Shown: piece by piece, positions 55,083 to 62,317 of the stretch
Layout: every line of letters begins with the position of its first letter
How positions within the stretch are numbered: the first letter of the stretch is position 1
Source of the DNA: Kolteria novifilia
GTDB lineage: Bacteria > Planctomycetota > Planctomycetia > Kolteriales > Kolteriaceae
Direction: 5' to 3'
Length of the DNA: 64,000 bases
Assembly: GCA_007748055.1 (NCBI GenBank)
Contig: CP036279.1
Coordinates: forward strand, 6,200,001 to 6,264,000
Translations under genes and position numbers: made by a program
The notes under the pieces: model-generated
What the model saw: only the letters and a program-made list of their open reading frames with translations
What the model was told of the DNA's origin: nothing
Databases searched by the model: none

Positions 55083-56123
55083 TCACGGACCGGCGACCGG
55101 AGATGGCGAGGAAGCATCCTGCTGTTTCGAACTGGCGGTGGGATCGGCCCCGCCGGGAGCCAGCGCCTTGACGAAGAAGTCGCGGATCTTGCTCCGGTAC
55201 ACCTCGGGCTCTTGATCGAGACAGCCGTTGTGCTTGGCCCCCTTGACGAACCACAGCTCCTTCGGATCGCGGGCGAACTCGAAGAAACGCTCGACGATCC
55301 ACGGATTGATGTAGTTGTCCCGCTTGCCGTGAATGATCAACAGCGGCCGCGAGCCGAACTTCGCGATCGCCCGTTCCAGCCGCAAGTACTGCACGCTGCG
55401 CCGGAACCGCATCCGCAACATCAACAGTTCGGTCAGCGTCGCGAAGAAGAAGATCGGCAGGTTGTTGTAAAACGTCTTCATCGTGACGACGATTTCGGCC
55501 CAGCGGCTGATGTAGTGCGTCACCGTCAAGTGGGTCGGAAAGGCCCCATCGGTGCAGACGGCGCGAATCGCCCGCTCGTCGGCCGCCGCGGCGATGATCG
55601 CCCCGCCCCCCTTGGAGACGCCAAAAGCGCCGATGCCACGCGGATCGCGGTCCTCGCGACTTTCCAGGTAGCGGACCGCGGCGCGGACATCCTCTTTCTC
55701 GTAGTTCGTCACCCACTGAAGCGGGTCGTAGCCCTCGATCGGATCGCTATCGCCGGTGTCGCCGAAATCGAAGGTGAAGAGATCGAAGCCGACCTCGCGC
55801 AAATGGCCGGCGTAGCGCAGACACGTCCAGCGATTACAGAGAAACTCGTGGCAGAGCAGTAAGACGCCGAGACGTTGCCGACCCGTGTGCTTGAGGTAGC
55901 TGCCGACGAGCTTCCGGCCCGATTTGGTCTCGAAGACGACTTCCTCGGCATCAGGATGCGGCTGGGCCTGATGCGTGAGAAACATCGGTTTCTCTTCGAA
56001 GATGCGAACGATCCAGTGCCCGTAGCGGCCAATGACCCAAAAGGCCAAGAGCGTCCATAGGAACAGGAACAGCCCAACCAGACTGAGAAGGACATACAGC
56101 AATGTGACAAGGGCGGAGTTCAC
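55083..56123 (-). CDS. Membrane-anchored alpha/beta hydrolase
   Basis: A 346-residue alpha/beta-hydrolase. One or two N-terminal membrane helices (residues 5-32) anchor it. The nucleophile is Ser170 in GAFGVSKGG, with an oxyanion/lid start at LLCHEFLCNRW; FDFGDTGDSD is typical of lysophospholipase-like hydrolases. IIHGKRDNYINP should hold the acid and GAKHNGCLD the catalytic His. It probably cleaves an ester or thioester bond of a lipid. It lies 88 bases downstream of a ketosynthase gene and upstream of the GH3 gene, and so may release or edit the acyl product. Confidence 0.83.
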   Translation of the reverse strand: MNSALVTLLYVLLSLVGLFLFLWTLLAFWVIGRYGHWIVRIFEEKPMFLTHQAQPHPDAEEVVFETKSGRKLVGSYLKHTGRQRLGVLLLCHEFLCNRWTCLRYAGHLREVGFDLFTFDFGDTGDSDPIEGYDPLQWVTNYEKEDVRAAVRYLESREDRDPRGIGAFGVSKGGGAIIAAAADERAIRAVCTDGAFPTHLTVTHYISRWAEIVVTMKTFYNNLPIFFFATLTELLMLRMRFRRSVQYLRLERAIAKFGSRPLLIIHGKRDNYINPWIVERFFEFARDPKELWFVKGAKHNGCLDQEPEVYRSKIRDFFVKALAPGGADPTASSKQQDASSPSPVAGP

Positions 56124-56210
56124 GACCGACGCCCCTCTCGCTCGACGGCACGATCGGCGAACCCGAACCGCGTCATGGGTACCAACAAACCTCTCCCGAT
56201 CCTTCGAGGA

Positions 56211-57500
56211 TCAATCGGCAAGCCGACTCGCCACCAGGGAGATGTTCTGTCCGCCAAATCCAAAACTATTGGAGATGCAATGCGTCAACGGACACTCCCT
56301 TGCTTCGTTGGGCACGTAATCGAGATCGCATTCGGGGTCGGGCGTATCGTAGTTGATCGTCGGCGGAACGATGTTCTCGCTCATCGCCATCAACATGAAG
56401 ATCAACTCCACGCTGCCGGCGGCGGCAATCAGATGCCCCGTCATGCTCTTGGTGCTGCTCACCGGAATCTTGTAGGCGGCGTCCCCGAAGACCTCCTTGA
56501 CGGCGATCGTCTCGACCCGGTCGTTGACTTCGGTGCTGGTCCCGTGAGCGTTGATGTAGCTGATCTGTTCCGGGTTGAGCTTGGCGTCCTTGAGCGCCTC
56601 CTTGAGGCACGCGATCGCGCCGCGACCGGTCGGATGCGTATCGGTGATCCGAAAGGCGTCGGCGGTCGAGCCGTAGCCGGTGATCTCGCCGTAGATCTTC
56701 GCGCCGCGCTTGCGGGCTCGCTCGAGCTCCTCGAGCACGAGCATGCCGGCCCCCTCGCCAATGACGAAGCCATCGCGATTGAGATCGAAGGGGCGACTGG
56801 CTTGGGCCGGAGCGCCGTTATTGGTGCTCAGGGCCGTCAGCAGGTTGAAGCCGGAGACACCAAAGGGATGGATCATGCTGTGGGTGCCGCCGGAGATCAT
56901 CACGTCGGCGTCGCCGCGACGAATGATCTCGGTCGCTTCGCCGATCGCCTGGCTGCTGGCGGCACACGCGGTCAAGCAGTTGAGGTTCGGGCCCTCGGCG
57001 TCGAACATCTCGGCAAGGTGGCTGGCGGACATGCCCGGTTCTTGTTCGAGTTCGCGCACCGCGTGAAGGCGCTGCATCGCCTCGGTGATGAACTGGGCGG
57101 TGTCGACTTCGCGCTCCTCGCGGTCGTAGGCGTGGGCGATCAGTTCGACGAAGTTGAAGAAGTCCTGGCGTCCCTCACCGGCGCCGAGGTAGATGCCGGT
57201 CCGTTCGGGTTCGTGGCCGTTGTCGTGGAAGCCGGAGTCGGCGACCGCCTGCTTGGCGGCGGTGATGGCGAACTGGATATTTCGCCCGCAATAGACCCAG
57301 TCCTTCTCCTCCTCGCCCGCTTCGTTGAGGGAGAAGTCCTTGACCTCACCGGCGATCTTGGTGGGAAACTCGGACGCATCGAAGAGAGAAATGCGATCGA
57401 TGCCGCTCTTGCCCTCTTTGAGCGCTTTCCAGATCGACTCGGGATCGTGACCGAGAGGGGCAATCATACCGATGCCCGTGACGGCAACGCGTCGTTGCAT
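56211..57500 (-). CDS. Beta-ketoacyl-ACP synthase II-like (catalytically complete)
   Basis: A 429-residue FabF/KAS II-type condensing enzyme. The catalytic triad is complete: Cys179 (LTACAASSQA), His319 (NAHGTSTEVND) and His356 (KSMTGHLIAAAGS). The gatekeeper region and the GG[T]HSMIHPFG stretch are normal. It would elongate an acyl-ACP by two carbons. It begins 49 bases after the preceding ketosynthase-like gene, which lacks all three catalytic residues, so the two probably form a heterodimer like KS-alpha/KS-beta pairs. It may belong to a special fatty acid or polyketide pathway rather than housekeeping synthesis. Confidence 0.92.
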   Translation of the reverse strand: MQRRVAVTGIGMIAPLGHDPESIWKALKEGKSGIDRISLFDASEFPTKIAGEVKDFSLNEAGEEEKDWVYCGRNIQFAITAAKQAVADSGFHDNGHEPERTGIYLGAGEGRQDFFNFVELIAHAYDREEREVDTAQFITEAMQRLHAVRELEQEPGMSASHLAEMFDAEGPNLNCLTACAASSQAIGEATEIIRRGDADVMISGGTHSMIHPFGVSGFNLLTALSTNNGAPAQASRPFDLNRDGFVIGEGAGMLVLEELERARKRGAKIYGEITGYGSTADAFRITDTHPTGRGAIACLKEALKDAKLNPEQISYINAHGTSTEVNDRVETIAVKEVFGDAAYKIPVSSTKSMTGHLIAAAGSVELIFMLMAMSENIVPPTINYDTPDPECDLDYVPNEARECPLTHCISNSFGFGGQNISLVASRLAD

Positions 57501-57548
57501 GATCTTCCGTTCCTAATCGCGCCAAACGCGGCTCGTGTACCGTGAAAC

Positions 57549-58826
57549 TTAGCCCTGGAAGGGGTTGATCACGAGAGCGCCACACTGACCACTGTGGCTC
57601 AGGTCGTACGTCAACAATGGCTTGTTCGGGAAATCGACCGGCTCGCGGAGCACCTTGAGCTCGGCGGCCTCGGGATCGGGACGTTCGTAGTTGAGCGTCG
57701 CCGGCAACACGCCGTGCTTGTGGCCCAGCAAACTGGCGAGCAACTCGACCGACCCGCTTCCCGCGCCGATCTGTCCGGTGTAGCTCTTGTAGGCGACCAC
57801 CGGAACGTCCTTGGCCGAGTCCCCGAGGATCTCCGCCAGGGCGAACGATTCGAGCCGGTCCTCGTCGCGGCAACTGGTGCCGGTCGGAATCACGTGGCCC
57901 AAGTCGGAGGCTTCGATCCCGGCGTCGGCGAGGGCTCGTTTGACCGCCGAGGTGATGGCGGTTCCATGTTTCTTGGGAAGACAACTGACGCCGAAGCCGG
58001 TCACCTCGCCGTAGATCGTCGCGCCCCGAGCCTTGGCATGCTCGAGTTCCTCGAAGACCAACGAAGCGGAACCCTCGCCGGGGACGAGCCCGTCATGGCC
58101 GGCGTCGAAGGGTCGGCTCGCTTTCGCCGGGTCGTCGCCGCGGTGCGTCAAGCGATCGAGCAGCGCCAAGCGAACGATCGCCAGGGGATTGATCTTACTG
58201 TCGGTGCCGCCGGTGATCATGACGTCGGCCGAATCGCGTTCGATGACGCGAAAGGCCTCGCCCATCGCGAGGGTCGAGGAGGCCTCGCCGGCGGTGATCG
58301 AATTGTTGGGCCCCTGCGCGTCGTAGAAGATCGAGACGTGGCAGGCGGGCATGTTCGGGAGATACTTGAGCATCCAGAGAGGGAAGAGTTGTTCCATTCC
58401 CTCGACGCCCCACTTCTTCAAGTCGAAGCGGCGCGAGCCGTTGATGCTCTCGGAGACAGGCATGCCGAGCTCGTCGAGATCGCTGGCGATCATGCTGGCG
58501 CCGAAGCAGACCCCGAAGCGAAGGGGATCAACCTTCTCGGGATCGATGGTCGAATCGGTCACCGCGAGGTGAGCGGCGCCCACCGCGAGCTGGATATCGC
58601 GAGCCATCACCTTGAGGCTCTTGCGCTGTTTGACGAATTTCTTCGGGTCGAAGTCGCGCACTTCGCCAGCAATGCGCGTCGTGGTCTCGTCGCTCAGGAA
58701 CGACTCGATCGGCATGATCCCGCTCTTGCCTGCCGCAAGTGCTTGCCAAACCGTATCGTTGCCCGTGCCGAGCGGCGTGACGGCGCCCAAACCGGTGATC
58801 ACAATCCGTCGATCGGAACCGCTCAT
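57549..58826 (-). CDS. Ketosynthase-like protein lacking catalytic residues (chain-length-factor-like)
   Basis: A 425-residue thiolase-fold protein clearly related to FabF (ITGLGAVTPLGTGNDTVWQAL, PFDAGHDGLVPGEGSASLV). The active-site Cys is replaced by Gly180 (SITAGEASS), the first His by Thr315 (PTGTSCRDED) and the second His by Gln352 (YKSYTGQIGAGSGS); the supporting Lys347 is kept. This pattern is that of KS-beta/chain length factors, which pair with an active ketosynthase and set chain length. The product is thus probably a non-catalytic partner of the next gene. It begins 51 bases after the FabZ-like gene. Confidence 0.88.
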   Translation of the reverse strand: MSGSDRRIVITGLGAVTPLGTGNDTVWQALAAGKSGIMPIESFLSDETTTRIAGEVRDFDPKKFVKQRKSLKVMARDIQLAVGAAHLAVTDSTIDPEKVDPLRFGVCFGASMIASDLDELGMPVSESINGSRRFDLKKWGVEGMEQLFPLWMLKYLPNMPACHVSIFYDAQGPNNSITAGEASSTLAMGEAFRVIERDSADVMITGGTDSKINPLAIVRLALLDRLTHRGDDPAKASRPFDAGHDGLVPGEGSASLVFEELEHAKARGATIYGEVTGFGVSCLPKKHGTAITSAVKRALADAGIEASDLGHVIPTGTSCRDEDRLESFALAEILGDSAKDVPVVAYKSYTGQIGAGSGSVELLASLLGHKHGVLPATLNYERPDPEAAELKVLREPVDFPNKPLLTYDLSHSGQCGALVINPFQG

Positions 58827-58876
58827 CTCTTGCCGTCCGTCGTAATGCCTTTGAAAGACGAAGTCCTCAGGCTCGC

Positions 58877-59434
58877 TCAGGGACGCCCATTATTTCCAAC
58901 CGCGTCAGAGGTTGGATGGGTCTCTTCGACGCCGCGACTGGCTCCGCCACCACCACCTTGGTAAGACCCCTGAGCCATCCTCAGCAGTCCCATCAAGTGG
59001 TCCTTGGTAAAGACAAAGTTCTTTGCACTCAGACCGTCGTCGATCCCTCTCGACTTGTCGAGATGGGCGAAGACGATCTCCGATTCCACCATCAGCTCGC
59101 CGTTCTTGAAGACCTTCGCGTCGACGATGCCTCCCTCGCCACGCAACTCGACGAGTTCCACTTCGTAGTGGAGAACATCGCCGGCGATCGCGTGATCGTG
59201 AAAGGTGACCTTGGGAATCTTCGCAAGGACAACCTTCTCGGAGAAATCGTTCGCCTCACCCACGAGAATGCCACCCGTCTGGGCGAGCCCCTCGATAATA
59301 AGCGAGTGCGGCATCACCGGATAGCCGGGAAATTGCTCGTGCAGGTGGTCTTCGGCCACACTGACGACTTTGACGGCCCGCGCGGACTGACCGCTGTGGA
59401 ACTCGTCGAAGTGATCTATCCAGATCCAACGCAT
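58877..59434 (-). CDS. FabZ-like hotdog dehydratase paralogue with Gln at the catalytic His position
   Basis: A 185-residue hotdog protein starting at ATG 59434 (GAGGACC before it). It is laid out like the second dehydratase at 61268-61789: MRWIWIDHFDEF aligns with the FabZ start and EQFPGYPVMPHSLIIEG aligns with the active-site loop. The catalytic His of the HFPxxPVMPG motif is Gln34 here, while Glu48 (IIEGLAQ) is kept. The loop also reads PHSL instead of PGVL. A Gly-rich tail follows residue 155. It is either an isomerase-like variant or a non-catalytic partner of the other FabZ. Confidence 0.85.
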   Translation of the reverse strand: MRWIWIDHFDEFHSGQSARAVKVVSVAEDHLHEQFPGYPVMPHSLIIEGLAQTGGILVGEANDFSEKVVLAKIPKVTFHDHAIAGDVLHYEVELVELRGEGGIVDAKVFKNGELMVESEIVFAHLDKSRGIDDGLSAKNFVFTKDHLMGLLRMAQGSYQGGGGGASRGVEETHPTSDAVGNNGRP

Positions 59435-59917
59435 CGGACTGGTCCTCAAAGGGCGGGACGCGAGGTGGCGTTCCTTACCAGACGTTCCCCTCGCTGGCCC
59501 TGCATCCAAGGCCGGCTAAGGCCTCGACAGCGATGTGCGGGGTACTCTTTCCCCGCGTAAACTTCGCTCGACGGTCGCCATGCCTTCGGGTGGGAGGTCG
59601 TTCGTGACACCCCCAGGGCACACGGCATCCCCTTCCCTGACCAGCCGAATCGAAAGGATCGAGCCACATTGAGCGAACGGCCCCTCCGCGAGAGATCCTT
59701 CTCGCGCTCGCTCAATCGCATGGGCCCGACGTCACGAATGTCTTTTCCACGCTTGCGTCGACTATCGTCCAGGTCGCTCAAGCGTTCTTTCAAACCGAGC
59801 CCATCAACACGCTCCGTCATCCCCAACTCGCGGGGAATTCCAAGCGGGCGACCGACATCGGCTCCGTTGCCGCGGCAACACTTGTCCCAATTCCCGCCAA
59901 AACGCGGGAGGGAGGAC
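59435..59917. other. 483-base gap inside the acyl-synthesis cluster
   Basis: No supported gene was found. A minus-strand frame at 59446-59826 has an odd composition, with basic/acidic start and Pro/Arg/Ser-rich end, and lacks a clear ribosome-binding site, so I do not call it. The gap may contain a second promoter for the FabZ-like/ketosynthase half of the cluster. Confidence 0.5.
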
Positions 59918-60316
59918 TTACGCGTCGGCCGGCTCGGCGAGCTTGCTCTCGATGTAACGGACGATCATCTCGACCGTGAAGAGCTTGCTGATCTGCTGCA
60001 CGTTCGGATCGTTGGCGAACGAGTTGATGTCCGCGTAGGGCATCCGCATGCGAAGCTCGTCGAGGCCCTCGGCGGTCATCTTGCCGTTGGCGACGAACTT
60101 GGGATCGGAGAAGAGCTTCTCGTCGGGGAAGAGATCGCCCCGCGGAATCTTGATGCCGAAGTTCTTCTCGAGGCGGAAGACGATATCGAGGAAGTCGATC
60201 GACTCGGCTCCTAGATCACCCGTCAGCGTCGCCTCCGCAGTCACTTCGTCTTCTTCAACGCCCAAAGCATCCACGAGCGTGGTCGTGACCTTCTGAAAAA
60301 TCTCATCTTGCGACAT
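59918..60316 (-). CDS. Acyl carrier protein, enlarged variant
   Basis: A 132-residue acyl carrier protein, starting at ATG 60316 with GGAG seven bases before it. The 4'-phosphopantetheine site is Ser39 in GAESIDFLDIVF, where DSL is ESI. Helix I is VTTTLVDALGVEEDEV and helix III is LFTVEMIVRYIESKL. Ordinary ACPs have about 78 residues; here an insertion of about 40-45 residues (from about 62 to 108, containing LFPDEKLFSDPKFV and MRMPYADINSF) separates helices II and III. It carries the growing chain for the cluster's ketosynthase, reductase and dehydratases. Confidence 0.88.
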   Translation of the reverse strand: MSQDEIFQKVTTTLVDALGVEEDEVTAEATLTGDLGAESIDFLDIVFRLEKNFGIKIPRGDLFPDEKLFSDPKFVANGKMTAEGLDELRMRMPYADINSFANDPNVQQISKLFTVEMIVRYIESKLAEPADA

Positions 60317-60410
60317 GGATCGCTCCTTCAAGACAACAAAACCAAATCAACGCACTGAGCACGCGATCGGCATCGCGACCGACTCGCCTTGCCGTCGTGC
60401 TTCCAAATGG

Positions 60411-61166
60411 TTAGGCGACCGCGCCGAGTCGCAACCCACCATCTACGGTCAAGACGGTACCGGTAACATAGGTGCTCTCGTCCGAAGCGAGAAACACCGC
60501 CGCGTTGGCGATGTCATCCGGCTGGCCGTACCGCTTCATCGGAATGGCCGTCTTGATCTTGTCGCCCGCCATCGAGCGAACTGTTTCGGTCATCTCGGTT
60601 TCAATGAAACCGGGGGCGATCGCGTTGACGCGAATCTTCCGGCTCGCCACTTCCGCGGCGAGGGTGCGCGTCAAGGCCTCGATCCCCGCCTTGCTGGCGG
60701 CGTAGTTCGACTGCCCCTTGTTACTGAACTGGGCGGCGACGCTCGACATGTTGATGATCGAGCCCGATCGCTTGCCCATCATCGCTCGCGCGGCGGCCTT
60801 GCAGAAGTAGAAGGTGCCGTTGAGGTTCGTGTCGATGACGGCTTCCCAGTTCTCCGGCTCGAGCTGGAGGAACAGCCCGTCCTTGATGATCCCCGCGTTG
60901 TTGACCAGGATGTCGAGCTTTCCCCACTTCTCGACGAGCTGGTCGACAATCTCGCCCGCGCCTTCGGCGTTGCTGACGTCGTGCTGGAAGGTCAGCGCCT
61001 CGCCGCCGGCCTCCTTGATCTGCGCGGCCAGTTCCTCGGCGGGCTCCTTGCCGCGATTGTAGACGATCGCGACCTTGGCTCCTTCGTCGGCGAATCGCTT
61101 GGCGATCGCGCGGCCGATTCCCCGGCTACCGCCCGTGATCAAGGCGGTCTTGTCCTGAAGACGCAT
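60411..61166 (-). CDS. fabG: 3-oxoacyl-ACP reductase
   Basis: A 251-residue classical SDR with [10 protein letters not shown] at 11-20 for NADPH, NNAG at 89-92 and the catalytic Ser141/142, Tyr155 and Lys159 (SNYAASKAG). The C-terminus ends in [15 protein letters not shown] as in FabG. ATG 61166 is chosen because the frame upstream has no family sequence. It reduces beta-ketoacyl-ACP to the 3-hydroxy form. It lies between the canonical FabZ-type gene and the ACP gene on the same strand, in a dedicated acyl pathway. Confidence 0.93.
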   Translation of the reverse strand: MRLQDKTALITGGSRGIGRAIAKRFADEGAKVAIVYNRGKEPAEELAAQIKEAGGEALTFQHDVSNAEGAGEIVDQLVEKWGKLDILVNNAGIIKDGLFLQLEPENWEAVIDTNLNGTFYFCKAAARAMMGKRSGSIINMSSVAAQFSNKGQSNYAASKAGIEALTRTLAAEVASRKIRVNAIAPGFIETEMTETVRSMAGDKIKTAIPMKRYGQPDDIANAAVFLASDESTYVTGTVLTVDGGLRLGAVA

Positions 61167-61267
61167 GTGCGTGTCCTGTTCGTTCGGGAAAGGGAGCGCG
61201 GTCCATCGTCTGGTCCGAACTCCGGTTCGCGAGGCATCCGCTCGACCCAACCCCGTCCTTGACGCGA

Positions 61268-61789
61268 TCAGTCGGTCCGAGCCCCTTGGGCAACCAATTT
61301 GTCAAATTTCTGGCGAAGATCAGGCGTCGCCAGCATCTGGAAGGTCTTCAAGTGATGGGCCTGGAGACGTCGATCGTCGCGACGAAAGCCCGCGTGACGA
61401 TCCCGCAAATTGAACCGTTCCAGGACTACCTTGGCCGAGACGCTCGTCTTACCGTTCATTTGGCCCTTCGCCTTGAGCGTCGTCGTCGTCTCGTCGCTGG
61501 CGATCTGTTCGCACGTGACGGTAAGCTGACTACCGGGCGTGACGAACTGGCCAAACTTCACCATCTTGGCTTCCTTGAGCAGGATGACGCTGTGGCGGAA
61601 CTGCTCCGACACGCGTACAAGCCAAGCCCCCGATTGCGTGATCGCCTCGATCATCATCACGCCTGGCATGACCGGAAAACTCGGGAAGTGTTCCGCGAGG
61701 TATTCCTCGGCCATGGTAAGGTTCTTGACGGTCGTGATCCGCGACCCGGGCTCGAGATCCAGAATTTTGTCGACTAACGTAAATCGCAT
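61268..61789 (-). CDS. 3-hydroxyacyl-ACP dehydratase, FabZ-type (catalytic residues present)
   Basis: A 173-residue hotdog-fold dehydratase from ATG 61789. The catalytic His34 is in [13 protein letters not shown] and Glu48 in [10 protein letters not shown], as expected for FabZ. It is a paralogue of the 185-residue protein at 58877-59434, in which His34 is Gln. It is the first gene of the acyl-synthesis operon, 101 bases upstream of fabG. It removes water from 3-hydroxyacyl-ACP. In the window it has the only obvious strong promoter of the block. Confidence 0.9.
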   Translation of the reverse strand: MRFTLVDKILDLEPGSRITTVKNLTMAEEYLAEHFPSFPVMPGVMMIEAITQSGAWLVRVSEQFRHSVILLKEAKMVKFGQFVTPGSQLTVTCEQIASDETTTTLKAKGQMNGKTSVSAKVVLERFNLRDRHAGFRRDDRRLQAHHLKTFQMLATPDLRQKFDKLVAQGARTD

Positions 61790-61820
61790 GATTCGCTGTC
61801 GCGCCGCCTTCTCTCGTCGC

Positions 61821-61912
61821 GGGTATACCCCCCGCGGACACCGTCGTTCAGCCCAGGGTCGATCCCCCGTGGGCCCAGTCGCCTGGCCCGGGGTATGCCC
61901 CCGTGGGCACAC
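61821..61912 (-). repeat. Three G-rich repeats in the leader of the acyl-synthesis operon
   Basis: Related blocks at 61821-61842, 61857-61876 and 61891-61912 recur about every 35 bases. On the transcript strand each reads roughly GCCCACGGGGGCATAC, of which GCCC-acgg-GGGC can fold. They lie between the predicted transcription start and the first gene, and may be regulatory or part of a dispersed repeat. Confidence 0.55.
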
Positions 61913-61929
61913 TCTGTTTCAAACCACGA

Positions 61930-61958
61930 TATATAGCCAATGCCAAATTGACCGGCAA
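61930..61958 (-). promoter_or_regulatory. Sigma-70-type promoter of the acyl-synthesis operon
   Basis: On the minus strand TTGCCG (61958-61953) and TATATA (61935-61930) are separated by exactly 17 bases. Five of six bases match consensus at -10 and four of six at -35. Transcription would start near 61923, leaving a leader of about 130 bases before the FabZ-type gene. Confidence 0.6.
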
Positions 61959-61970
61959 GGGTTCCTCAAC

Positions 61971-61980
61971 CCACGCGTGG
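61971..61980. promoter_or_regulatory. Perfect palindrome CCACGCGTGG upstream of the operon promoter
   Basis: This 10-base palindrome lies 12 bases upstream of the -35 box of the acyl-synthesis promoter. Its position suits an activator or repressor site. It may also be chance. Confidence 0.35.
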
Positions 61981-62317
61981 TTGACTCTGTTCTGATCCAA
62001 ATCCGACTCAGATGCTATCTGGTTACGAGCAAACTCGTAGCTTTTTGAATCGAATTCAGCGAGATTCACCCCAATCCCCCCTCTCAACTTTAACAAGATA
62101 GAGAAGACAGGAAGCATGGGTGCCTCGTTCAGGGGCGAGAATAGCATAGCCGATCCCGCTCGCTAGATCGTTTTCCCGTCTCTTTTGCCGGATCACTTGT
62201 GAAGCCGAGCGCAGTTTGAGACAATTCGGCAATATCGAAACGACCGCGACGTCCACGAGGCAGAATCTCCCCCGTTTCAACGCCTTAGGGCTCCTTCTCC
62301 TCTCACTGGATTCTCCC

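Noticed and set aside
57594-58964. 456-codon plus-strand frame opposite the chain-length-factor-like gene
   Set aside because: It is a shadow of a well-recognised ketosynthase-fold gene.
59446-59826. 126-codon minus-strand frame in the acyl cluster gap
   Set aside because: The start has no good ribosome-binding site and the second half looks like untranslated DNA (Pro/Arg/Ser/Cys-rich). It remains a weak possibility.
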